28,017 nt of DNA from a virus. Position numbers and translations under genes: made by a program. Of this stretch, positions 1 through 7,218 are shown in pieces. The first letter of the stretch is position 1. Each line of letters begins with the position of its first letter. Below the pieces are notes generated by a model that made no database searches, was not told the DNA's origin, and was given only the letters and a program-made list of their open reading frames with translations. The DNA lies in IMG/VR virus record IMGVR_UViG_3300021964_000391, positions 1 to 28,017 of that record; one strand, given 5' to 3'.

Positions 1-258
1 TGCGGTTCCGTTACCGCCAACGATTGTGAGTTGATTACCAACTCCTACCCAAATGTCCTGAGTGTTGTTTGCTGGTACAAGCATTGGAACACTATTAGCA
101 ACATTGCCGTCATTGTATAGAAACACACTTGCATTGCTGGTCGGCTTTGCGGCTAGTCTAACTTGGGCTGTAACACTGTTTGTGCCTGTGGAGATTCTAG
201 CTTTATCTGTTGTCCACACAGTGTTAGCAATAGCACCCGAATATACTGTTACTGCCAT
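1..258 (-). CDS. Small phage protein of unknown function, 3' part missing
   Basis: The reading frame is open from the ATG at 256-258 to the left edge, giving 86 residues with no stop, so the C-terminus lies outside the window. The start MAVTVYSGAIANTVW is preceded by AAGGA nine bases upstream, and the stop of the upstream gene is only three bases away, so the two are probably co-transcribed and translationally linked. The visible part is rich in Thr, Ser, Val, Asn and Gly, has no Cys, and shows no membrane segment; it looks like beta-structure, as in small virion decoration or fibre-like proteins. I do not recognise the family, and a structural role is inferred only from composition and position. 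Confidence 0.6.
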   Translation of the reverse strand, partial: MAVTVYSGAIANTVWTTDKARISTGTNSVTAQVRLAAKPTSNASVFLYNDGNVANSVPMLVPANNTQDIWVGVGNQLTIVGGNGTA

Positions 259-261
259 TGA

Positions 262-1560
262 TTATTTTCCTTTTAATATTTTGCTTACTGGTTTTTTGCT
301 CCACATTCTGCAACTCCAGTAACCTGCTTTTGTGCGATCCTTTTTGTCTGCACAGTTATGACGAGCACGGAAGTTCTTACGAGCTTCTGGATTGTCTCTG
401 CGTATCTGCATGTTTGGATCACCAAAGTTTACTTTCTTTACGTTTCCTGTTTTAGGATCCCGCACATAAACTTTGTATTTCTTAACATCACCACTCATTG
501 GCTTGCCAAGTTTAACTTCACGTCCTTGGTACTCTGCTTCGCCAATTCTTTTGGCTGCTATAGCGTTCTGCTTAGCCTTCATATCTGCCATATCTGCTCC
601 AAGATCAGAGATTGTGCTTTGAACTTCGGGATCATTCCAGTTTCCAACCGTAGTCATCTGCTCAATGTCAGTGATATTCCCTTGTTTGGTAATATTACTA
701 TAGTTTCCTGATCCTGATGCAATGTTTTTGTCCATCTTTTTTAGTAGTGCATCCATGGCTGCCTGTTGCGATGCTGGTGTAGCTTCATTGTTAATTTGTT
801 TTTCTAGTTTATCTAAGAATTTACCTTGTTGTTTTGCTAAATCCTGGTCAACAGTTTTATCATTTGGATGAACTGCCTTTCCAATAGAAGTTGCTAGTGA
901 AGTTAAACCTTTGGTAATTGGTCCCATAACTTTACTGTTGTAACCAGATATAGGACCTGGCTTGGCAAAAATGTTACGGTCATCAGCATCCTTTTTGGCT
1001 TTATCCCAATCGATATGATCTTCATTGAATCCTTTGCTGGCCATAAGTGAATCTATGCTAGCAACAAAATCTCCAACTTCGGCGCTTGGGCCTGGGCCAG
1101 AAGATCCTGCACTACTGCTTGCTGCAGAACCAGCCACTGCACCAGCACCTGCACCGGTAGCAAGGTCGCCCTTTCCAGATTTTTTAGGTGTTTTTGCACC
1201 ATCCTTTTTAAGTTTATCAATAACATCATCTGCTTGAGCTTTACCAAACTTAGCTGCAACAACGTCCCATATCTTTTTCAATCTTGTTGCTGCCATTACT
1301 TCACTACCCAAAGCCGCAAGACCTCCTGCAACACCTGGATTTTCATTGAGTGAATCGTCATCGTCAATATATTGGCAACCGCAGTGTTCCATAACGTTGA
1401 GGGCAAATTCATCTGCTTCAAGAATAACCAACTCGTGGTTGTGATACATCACAGGCATTTCCACTGCTAGTTCTTCATTAACCACCGCGGTAAAAATGTC
1501 GCCTGTTACAGCAAACTCACTGCGTCTTTGGCTTTCTGTGATATACTTCTTTAGACTCAT
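262..1560 (-). CDS. Virion-associated protein of unknown role with conserved basic, cysteine-containing C-terminus
   Basis: This 432-residue protein starts in an ATGA overlap with the stop of the upstream gene. Residues about 1-110 hold an acidic domain with MEHCGCQYIDDDD. Residues about 110-165 are a Lys/Ala/Gly/Ser-rich linker. The middle is Lys/Ala/Gln-rich and probably helical. The C-terminal 85 residues are compact and basic, with VYVRDPKTGNVKKVNFGDPN, FRARHNC and YWSCRMW. I have a memory of this tail in several marine T4-type phage structural proteins, but its function is not known to me. A segment ATPASQQAAMD near residue 260 also occurs in the next gene upstream. RIGEA in the C-terminal half resembles a T4-type prohead protease site ([IL]xE before A/G), which is speculative. 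Probably a head-internal or packaging-associated virion protein. Confidence 0.7.
   Translation of the reverse strand: MSLKKYITESQRRSEFAVTGDIFTAVVNEELAVEMPVMYHNHELVILEADEFALNVMEHCGCQYIDDDDSLNENPGVAGGLAALGSEVMAATRLKKIWDVVAAKFGKAQADDVIDKLKKDGAKTPKKSGKGDLATGAGAGAVAGSAASSSAGSSGPGPSAEVGDFVASIDSLMASKGFNEDHIDWDKAKKDADDRNIFAKPGPISGYNSKVMGPITKGLTSLATSIGKAVHPNDKTVDQDLAKQQGKFLDKLEKQINNEATPASQQAAMDALLKKMDKNIASGSGNYSNITKQGNITDIEQMTTVGNWNDPEVQSTISDLGADMADMKAKQNAIAAKRIGEAEYQGREVKLGKPMSGDVKKYKVYVRDPKTGNVKKVNFGDPNMQIRRDNPEARKNFRARHNCADKKDRTKAGYWSCRMWSKKPVSKILKGK
751..786. repeat. 36-base direct repeat, copy 1
   Basis: This stretch differs from 2766-2801 by a single base (cctg versus cttg). Both copies are in frame within two adjacent genes and code for EATPASQQAAMD on the minus strand; weaker similarity continues into the following codons (KKMDKNI versus KNMDQNI). 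Confidence 0.85.
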
Positions 1561-3716
1561 TTGCTCTTAAACTCCTTGTATAGTGTTTCTAAATGACTTT
1601 TAACGTCTTCGCCTTCGCTTACTTGCTGGCTCATGTTAAGTGTGTCTTTGCCAATGCCTGTCATTGCCATTGGGTTGTCGCCTGGATTGTTTGGATTGAT
1701 CTGACGCTTAGGACCGTTTAGTCCACCTGAGATGCTGTTGATCAAATAGTGCATGTCATAGGTTACACCGTTGTCTGCACTGTTTGCTTCGTCTGCTTCA
1801 CAAGCAACTTCCATAAAGTTTTCTCCCATTGGATCCATGCAATCATATGGACAATCCATGTGCTCCGGCTTGCCTTGCTCGTCACCGCAGTGCTTGCAAA
1901 CTTTCTTTGTCATTGGCTTTGGTGGTACCGCGGCAAGTTGTAGCAGTTGTGCTAGTGCCATTGCGTCTTCACCGCTAGCATTTACGTTAACGCTTGGTTC
2001 GCCTTCATCGCTTGCACTGATGTTTACACTCATACCTTCAGTGATCATGTTGTCAACACGGCTCTTGTATCCTTCGTACACACTTGCATTTTTGTAAATG
2101 CCTTCGCCGCCTGCACTTGTAGCAACTGCACCGGCTGTTGTAGTTTCTTCAACTGGTGGTTCAACATCATCAGCATCAACTTCTTCATCGTCTTCCACAC
2201 TCTTCATGTAGTCACGAGCTGTGTCAAGATAGTCCATTGCTTTGGTAATCTTGCTCTGTACCCATTCTGGAAGATTGTCATCGCTATCAATGATGTCTTG
2301 TAGTTCTTGTGCGGCATCATGCACTACGTCGAGTTGATTGTCAGCCATTTCGCCTTCTTCATCATACTCGTCTTTGTTGTAGTCTTCGCTCATTGCTTTT
2401 TCGTCGCTGGTATCACCAGTAACTTTGTAAGTCTTACCGTCTACTTCAAACGAATCCTTACCTGCTTTGATAGCGTCTAATCTTGCTTTAGTAAAGTCGT
2501 TGCCTTCTTCTACTTGTGCTTCGTCGATATCAGTGTCAAATTTGAGATCTGCAACAGAAGTTTCAATGTCTTTAACAGCATCATAATCACTGCGATTTTT
2601 CATTTGATATACATTGCTTCCGCCACGTGGACTACTATCAAGTGATCCAATTTTACCCATTCCGTCTTTTGCTTGATCTGGACCAATACCAATTACCTTT
2701 TGATTGCCTCTCCATGGATTGTTCTTCATACGATCTATATTTTGATCCATGTTTTTAAATGCTTTATCCATGGCTGCTTGTTGCGATGCTGGTGTAGCTT
2801 CTTCAACATCTTGTTCTTCGAGAGCTTCAGGATAAAATTCCTCAAGTTCTTTTTTAAGTGCCATAGCATCCTTTGGTGACATTTTGCTTGCCATTTTGTT
2901 ATATTCGCCTTGAATATTTTCATCAGCAAAGTCATGTTTGTCAAAAAAGTATTCACGAGCTTGATCTAAACTTACAGCTTCTTTGACTTCTACGTCTTCT
3001 AATTTCATGTCTTGTTTTCCCAGTTGTTTGAGCACGTCGCGAACCATGTTGCTCACGTCGCTGGTACCAAGATCTCCACCCTCGTGGAACTCGGCAACGC
3101 TTTCTATAGCGTCGTTTAAATCTAGTATATCTACTTCACGCACCAATGCACCAAAGTTCTTGGCTCTCATCATACGCTGTGTGATTGCACTAGCAATATC
3201 TTCTACGCTAGCACCATCGTAATCATCTTCCATTGCTTCGCTTGTGGCTTTTTTTGCAGGGAAGTCAGCGCGGATGTAATCCATCATTTTGTCAAGGATT
3301 AGTTCTTGATCATCGTCTGGGTGTCCACCAATCTCTTGCGAAGCGTTAGCATACATATTCTCAACAAATTTGCGAACAGCGTCGCCATATTGACCAATTT
3401 GTGCATCGGCTAGCATTTCATAACCTTCGTCGCCTGCCGCAACAACAGCATCCATAAACTTTTCAACTTCTGGAGCAACTGCTTCGGTCACTTTACCAAA
3501 GCCTGTCTTTGCACGAATAGCAAAAGCAATCTGCTTCATCTTGGTGTTGGGTTCACTGCCTGCTTCGTGTGGGCCACTCTTTTTAAGAGCATTGTACATT
3601 TTGCGTAGTTCTGCAACAGTCTTGTCTGCGTATTCACCTGTTGCTTTTATGTCTGCGTCGCCTTTCCACTTTTCTTCTAGATTGTCTAGGCTTTCTAAGA
3701 TGCTGTAGATATTCAT
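1557..3716 (-). CDS. Large acidic phage protein of unknown function with a zinc-ribbon-like Cys cluster
   Basis: This 719-residue protein is strongly acidic. The start has a strong ribosome-binding site (AAGGAAGG) just upstream. Residues about 25-78 form a basic helical module with KTVAELRKMYNALKKSGPH and AFAIRAKTGFGKV, a segment I associate with marine phage proteins of unknown role. The middle is Asp/Glu-rich and largely helical. ATPASQQAAMD near residue 307 is shared with the downstream gene. C607, C610, C622 and C626 (CKHC then CPYDC) could bind one zinc ion. The C-terminus carries NGPKRQINPNNPGDNP and ends in a charged helix. The gene ends in an ATGA overlap with the next gene, so the two are coupled. 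Function is unknown; a virion-internal or scaffold-like role would fit the composition and neighbours. Confidence 0.7.
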   Translation of the reverse strand: MNIYSILESLDNLEEKWKGDADIKATGEYADKTVAELRKMYNALKKSGPHEAGSEPNTKMKQIAFAIRAKTGFGKVTEAVAPEVEKFMDAVVAAGDEGYEMLADAQIGQYGDAVRKFVENMYANASQEIGGHPDDDQELILDKMMDYIRADFPAKKATSEAMEDDYDGASVEDIASAITQRMMRAKNFGALVREVDILDLNDAIESVAEFHEGGDLGTSDVSNMVRDVLKQLGKQDMKLEDVEVKEAVSLDQAREYFFDKHDFADENIQGEYNKMASKMSPKDAMALKKELEEFYPEALEEQDVEEATPASQQAAMDKAFKNMDQNIDRMKNNPWRGNQKVIGIGPDQAKDGMGKIGSLDSSPRGGSNVYQMKNRSDYDAVKDIETSVADLKFDTDIDEAQVEEGNDFTKARLDAIKAGKDSFEVDGKTYKVTGDTSDEKAMSEDYNKDEYDEEGEMADNQLDVVHDAAQELQDIIDSDDNLPEWVQSKITKAMDYLDTARDYMKSVEDDEEVDADDVEPPVEETTTAGAVATSAGGEGIYKNASVYEGYKSRVDNMITEGMSVNISASDEGEPSVNVNASGEDAMALAQLLQLAAVPPKPMTKKVCKHCGDEQGKPEHMDCPYDCMDPMGENFMEVACEADEANSADNGVTYDMHYLINSISGGLNGPKRQINPNNPGDNPMAMTGIGKDTLNMSQQVSEGEDVKSHLETLYKEFKSK
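2766..2801. repeat. 36-base direct repeat, copy 2
   Basis: Partner of 751-786, 35 of 36 bases identical, inside the 719-residue protein gene. Its presence in the same frame in both genes suggests a shared peptide module or past recombination between neighbours. Confidence 0.85.
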
Positions 3717-3726
3717 TTTCCTTCCT

Positions 3727-4329
3727 TTATCTCGCGAAACTCTTTACTTCAGGGATTTCATTTTGCTTGCTCATTGGACTTTCATTATTCATTGGAAAAT
3801 CACTTGTGGTTTTAGCGGCCGGGGTTTTGCCACCTGCAATAGTAAAATCACTCTTGTATTCGTTTTGTACAACAATACGATGCTCGTCTGGTGCAGCACT
3901 GTAATCATCGCTTAATTCTTTTTGCTCTGCGTTTGGTTCTGGATAATCAGTGTCAGCAAGTACGCTTTCAGGTTGATCTTCGTAACCCTTGCGTTCTTGA
4001 TCCAACTTCTCAGCATACTCACGTGGTTGCATGAGCATGCGGTTTGGATCCATGCCCAGCAACTCGCAAATTTGACGCATGCCGATCTCTGTTGCTGGAT
4101 AGTTAAACGAAACGTCCATGTGTGTTAGGCGCTCGTTTTCAAACGCCGGAAAGTCAGGCAGTGTTTTCATAACTGGAGTTGACTTCTTCTCGCTCATCTT
4201 GATTACATCAAATTGAGCCATACTTTTTTCCAATTGATTCATCTGTTCTGCGGTGACGTCACCTGCAATTTTAATACGATAATCAAAGGTTTGTTTGGTT
4301 TCCACCAAATATTGTGCAAAATTCTTCAT
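3727..4329 (-). CDS. Phage protein of unknown function, 200 residues
   Basis: The ATG at 4327-4329 follows an AGGGG ribosome-binding site. Residues 1-110 look folded: KQTFDYRIKIAGDVTAEQMN suggests a small alpha/beta domain, and a second segment contains HMDVSFNYPATEIGMRQICE. The C-terminal 90 residues are polar, rich in Glu, Asp, Ser, Pro and Lys, and probably disordered. There is no signal peptide or membrane segment. The gene lies between the gp16-like gene (16 bases upstream) and the 719-residue protein (10 bases downstream) on the same strand, which suggests a virion or packaging-related function. A late-promoter-like GCTAAATA overlaps the stop of the upstream gene. I do not recognise the family with certainty. 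Confidence 0.65.
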   Translation of the reverse strand: MKNFAQYLVETKQTFDYRIKIAGDVTAEQMNQLEKSMAQFDVIKMSEKKSTPVMKTLPDFPAFENERLTHMDVSFNYPATEIGMRQICELLGMDPNRMLMQPREYAEKLDQERKGYEDQPESVLADTDYPEPNAEQKELSDDYSAAPDEHRIVVQNEYKSDFTIAGGKTPAAKTTSDFPMNNESPMSKQNEIPEVKSFAR

Positions 4330-4345
4330 TGTTTTCCCCTATATG

Positions 4346-4822
4346 CTATTTAGCATCTTTGTCTAACAAACGCTTGAGTAGTTCGTTTCTGTCCAGCACC
4401 ATACCCGTTCCAGTCTCCGCATCAGCATCAGGATCTTTGTTCATTTGATCCATGCGCAGTTTCTTGAGTTGCAGGTCAATCATTTTGAGTTTCTTGTTTA
4501 CTTTGGCATTCTTTGCTGTGATAGCATGTCCAAGCATGCTACTGGCTGTGTTGAATATTTCACTGGCCCATCTGCTGTCCACATTCATGCCAAGATCCAT
4601 AAGATCGTCGAATGTTTTGGTTGCTTTTTCAGCAAGCTCATCCATTTCACGGTCACTGCTTTCTAAGCCACGTACTTGTGGCAGTGCGGCATTGATTTTG
4701 TCCAGTTCACTGAGTGCATTGGTGTACTCAGGAATGTCGTCAGCAGTGCTGACTTCTTGTTTTGGTTCTTCTGTTTCTTCCTGTTGCGGTAGATCAAACA
4801 GTTCTTCAAGTTTCTTTGTCAT
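4346..4822 (-). CDS. gp16: Small terminase subunit, T4 gp16-like
   Basis: This 158-residue protein has the layout of T4-type small terminase subunits: an acidic flexible N-terminus (residues 1-45, many Glu/Gln), a central pair of helices (about 55-125, with FDDLMDLGMNVDSRWASEIF and a Lys-rich helix NKKLKMIDLQLKKLR) and a short acidic tail. T4 gp16 is of similar size and works in the nucleus-free cytoplasm of the host with the gp17 motor, selecting DNA and stimulating packaging. The gp17 gene is not in this window. No Shine-Dalgarno sequence precedes the ATG; instead a late-type GTTAAATA ends five bases before it, suggesting a leaderless late mRNA. The assignment is from domain layout and short sequence patterns, so moderately sure. 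Confidence 0.65.
   Translation of the reverse strand: MTKKLEELFDLPQQEETEEPKQEVSTADDIPEYTNALSELDKINAALPQVRGLESSDREMDELAEKATKTFDDLMDLGMNVDSRWASEIFNTASSMLGHAITAKNAKVNKKLKMIDLQLKKLRMDQMNKDPDADAETGTGMVLDRNELLKRLLDKDAK
4347..4354 (-). promoter_or_regulatory. Possible late-type octamer GCTAAATA before the 3727-4329 gene
   Basis: It has the TAAATA core and lies inside the perfect 14-base palindrome ATGCTATTTAGCAT (4343-4356), which also holds the gp16 stop codon. The predicted start near 4341 leaves a 12-base leader with AGGGG. The start base would be T rather than a purine, which weakens the case. Confidence 0.35.
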
Positions 4823-4827
4823 ACTGA

Positions 4828-4835
4828 TATTTAAC
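4828..4835 (-). promoter_or_regulatory. Late-type promoter octamer GTTAAATA for gp16
   Basis: It agrees with the T4 late consensus TATAAATA at six of eight bases, including the TAAATA core. It ends five bases before the gp16 ATG; as T4 late octamers lie about -13 to -6, transcription would begin at the A of the ATG. It is half of the 16-base palindrome at 4827-4842. Confidence 0.5.
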
Positions 4836-4841
4836 TAAATA
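4834..4841 (+). promoter_or_regulatory. Late-type promoter octamer ACTAAATA for the 4863 gene
   Basis: The other half of the palindrome at 4827-4842, pointing right. The predicted start near 4847 would give a 16-base leader, the same length as predicted for gp19. The leader has only a weak ribosome-binding site (CGG). Confidence 0.45.
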
Positions 4842-4862
4842 TACGCAACAAACGGTAATAAT

Positions 4863-6413
4863 ATGAGACTTATCTTAGACACCCTCGAACAACTACAAGA
4901 AAGTGTAGGCCTAGCAAACAGACAACCCGGAACCAGTTTTAAAAATCCAGCAGGAGAAGAACTGTTTTTCCAGAGTGTTGACTTTTATCCCGATGGCGGT
5001 GGAGAATACAAAGACACTGACGAAATGTTATCTGCTGTTGAGCTGTTATCCAGTAGGATAGGCATACAGCCTACAGACATTGAATGGATGAATACTAGCA
5101 CCGCACAAAGCCGGGCATTTGGTCTTGCACACTTTGTTGATGCTGAGAACAAGGATGTGTACATGGGCAGATACATGCAGAAGATCAGTCCAATCAAAGT
5201 ACAAAACAGTTTTCCAAACGTAGGTTTGCCAGGTGGCTACAGATTACAAACTGCTGTGGCTCAAAAAGAAGCCGCAGGGTACAAGCCAACTGATGTGTTA
5301 ACCAAGTTAGATGATCTGCGTCCAGAAGAAGTGGCACAACAAATTGTTGCCAAGTTTGGTGAGGATAGTGATGAGGCTCGTGCAGTAGCAATCTTTATGG
5401 CGGAAGATTTTCCAATGAGTATTCCACAAGGTGATATGATTTACACAGCATTCACCAACTACTTTTGTGAACTGCTTCAGCCAATGGCGTTGGTCATGGG
5501 TAAAAAGTTAGGCAACGAAGCAGATGCTCGTAAAGCAGAATCAGAGTTTTTAAGTGAAGGCGGATTCTCAAGTTGCACTATCAGTTATGGTGCTACAAAA
5601 ACAGGTGGACTCACTGACAGCGTACTGATTAACAGTGCCGGCCAAACCATGGGTGTTAGCAGTAAAGCAGAAGGTGGTGCCAAGGCCAGTGCGAAAAACC
5701 TAAAGGACAAGATTGTAGAAATGCAAAAGAGTCCAGAGGGCAAGCAGGTACTAGAGCGTCACAAAGAAACAGTAAGTGTAATTGAAACAGTCACTGAAGG
5801 TAGTACACCAGGACCACTAAACATGGGTGTTATTGCAGGTATCATTACTCCAGAAGAGAAAGAGCAAATCCTTGCTATTAAGAATGTCCCTCCTGGAGAA
5901 GAAGTGTTAGGCAACGGTAGACTCAGTGACAAACTCGAAGACATGTATCGTGGCAGAAAGGCTCGTGATCCAAGTGTGGTTATACCATTCTTCCATATTC
6001 GTGCAGTTATTGCAAACATGGTTGCAAAGTATGTGAATGAAAACACAGACTTCAGTGAAGCAGCCGCTGAGATACTCAACTGGGGTGCGTTCATACAACT
6101 TAACACCACAGGATCTAGTGCCAATGGCGAAATAAAACTTAATCCTTTTGACACCATATATCCTAGCAAAGCAATTACCAGTGTGCAACTGAGTGCAGAC
6201 AAAACATTCTACAGCACAGGTAGCAAGGGTAACTTTGTGTTCAAGATTGGACTTAATGGTGGTACTGTGCCCGATGACGATACAGAAGTAACAAAGGTAG
6301 ATACCAAGCCTGATGTGGATATTACAAAACAGCGTAGTGATATAAAAGCGGCTCCTACTGCAAGTTCTGAACCTTTGGACGATAAGGCACTGGGAAGAAA
6401 GCGTAGGAATTAA
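4863..6413 (+). CDS. Conserved-looking phage protein of unknown function, 516 residues
   Basis: The gene stands alone on the plus strand, diverging from gp16 and converging on gp4, where the two stop codons overlap by four bases. An ACTAAATA octamer at 4834-4841 would start transcription about 16 bases before the ATG. The N-terminal 140 residues include a Gly-rich stretch (YPDGGGEYKD) and GLAHFVDAENKDVYMGRYMQ, which reads like a beta-sheet core. Residues 240-276 contain SYGATKTGGLTDSVLI followed by GVSSKAEGGAKAS. The spacing from D252 to the S-S-K at 266-268 is reminiscent of the PD-(D/E)XK nuclease core, but the usual Glu/Gln is replaced, so nuclease activity is only a suggestion. The last 60 residues are polar and probably disordered. 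I do not recognise the family. Confidence 0.7.
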   Translation: MRLILDTLEQLQESVGLANRQPGTSFKNPAGEELFFQSVDFYPDGGGEYKDTDEMLSAVELLSSRIGIQPTDIEWMNTSTAQSRAFGLAHFVDAENKDVYMGRYMQKISPIKVQNSFPNVGLPGGYRLQTAVAQKEAAGYKPTDVLTKLDDLRPEEVAQQIVAKFGEDSDEARAVAIFMAEDFPMSIPQGDMIYTAFTNYFCELLQPMALVMGKKLGNEADARKAESEFLSEGGFSSCTISYGATKTGGLTDSVLINSAGQTMGVSSKAEGGAKASAKNLKDKIVEMQKSPEGKQVLERHKETVSVIETVTEGSTPGPLNMGVIAGIITPEEKEQILAIKNVPPGEEVLGNGRLSDKLEDMYRGRKARDPSVVIPFFHIRAVIANMVAKYVNENTDFSEAAAEILNWGAFIQLNTTGSSANGEIKLNPFDTIYPSKAITSVQLSADKTFYSTGSKGNFVFKIGLNGGTVPDDDTEVTKVDTKPDVDITKQRSDIKAAPTASSEPLDDKALGRKRRN

Positions 6414-6853
6414 CGACGGCGTTTACTTCCGCCTTGTCTAAATATGTCGTCTTCTGTGATGACCCTAAACGCTATGCCCTGTTGCTTGCACCAAGCCTGA
6501 GCTGCTTCCCACTTTGCATGGTTCACTGCTACTACCGCACGTTGTGCGTTGTTCTGCTTGCTTTCTGCAATGCTTTGACCTTTGGGCTTGATTTCTATAA
6601 GTTCTGTTACAACACGATTGTTTCTGTTGCGATACTGTATTAGAAAGTCAGGCACATAGGTTGTGCGTTGTCCTTTGATGGGATTGTAGTACGGTATGCG
6701 TACACTTTCACTAGCCCACTTTACAATGTGTTCATTCATGTCGCAGAATCTCATAAAAGCGTGTTCCCAACCACTGCGATATCTTGGACTGCCGGTTCCC
6801 ACATATTTCTGTGGATTCATTATTGTGTACAATCCGTTGGCAAACTTTTTCAT
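6410..6853 (-). CDS. gp4: Head completion nuclease, T4 gp4-like
   Basis: The 147 residues match the T4 gp4 (also called gp50/4) head-completion family in order of motifs: NPQKYVG, then YRSGWEHAFMRFCDMN, then IVKWASESVRIPYYNPIKGQ, then YVPDFLIQY and ELIEIKPK. E30, D69, E87 and K89 fit the TnsA-like PD-(D/E)XK nuclease core (PDF on one strand, EIK on the next). In T4 this protein acts after DNA packaging to prepare filled heads for tail joining. The gene starts in an ATGA overlap with the upstream gene and follows the tail tube genes. The extreme C-terminus is basic (GGSKRRR). Family assignment is firm; the exact reaction is not established by sequence alone. Confidence 0.88.
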   Translation of the reverse strand: MKKFANGLYTIMNPQKYVGTGSPRYRSGWEHAFMRFCDMNEHIVKWASESVRIPYYNPIKGQRTTYVPDFLIQYRNRNNRVVTELIEIKPKGQSIAESKQNNAQRAVVAVNHAKWEAAQAWCKQQGIAFRVITEDDIFRQGGSKRRR

Positions 6854-7215
6854 TCTACTACATTTCTGGCTGCATTGATATTTGGTGTTATCGTTGTGTT
6901 TACACCAATCAATGTACTATTACTTCTTATATTGTTTAGATAATAACTGAACAATTTGGTTACACTAATAGTATCCTGTCCTTTGATTTCTTCAAATAGA
7001 CCTTCTACCGTGGTGTTACTGTTTGCAGCAATTTGAAACATTGTATATGTAAAGTTTCTTGCTATTGCTTCATTTGAAAACGCTTTGTTGAAATAGCTGA
7101 ATATCACATCATAGGTATTTGCATCAGCAGGAGGACGACTCTGGAGATTGTAAAAATCTTCAAATGCTCTTGCGGTGGGATCAACTTTAGGATTTGGGTA
7201 ATTTACACTAGGCAT
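6850..7215 (-). CDS. Small phage protein of unknown function between tail-tube-type gene and gp4
   Basis: This 121-residue protein has AGGA nine bases before its ATG and begins three bases after the stop of the 501-residue tube-like gene, so it belongs to the gp19-to-gp4 operon. Residues 10-95 are mostly helical, with FEDFYNLQSRPPADANTYDV and AIARNFTYTMFQIAANSN. The tail (ITPNINAARNVVE) is Asn/Thr-rich. There is no Cys, signal peptide or membrane segment. I have an impression of similar small proteins in other marine T4-type phages at the same place, but I cannot attach a function. Its constant company with tail genes would suggest a tail or baseplate role. Confidence 0.65.
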   Translation of the reverse strand: MPSVNYPNPKVDPTARAFEDFYNLQSRPPADANTYDVIFSYFNKAFSNEAIARNFTYTMFQIAANSNTTVEGLFEEIKGQDTISVTKLFSYYLNNIRSNSTLIGVNTTITPNINAARNVVE

Positions 7216-7218
7216 ATT

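Noticed and set aside
62-711. Plus-strand frames opposite the left-edge genes (for example 62-322 and 358-711)
   Set aside because: They have no ribosome-binding sites, hydrophobic-random composition typical of antisense frames, and lie wholly over better-supported minus-strand genes.
5759-6202. Minus-strand 147-codon frame inside the 4863 gene
   Set aside because: It is a shadow of the plus-strand gene with Ser/Leu-rich antisense composition and no start signals.
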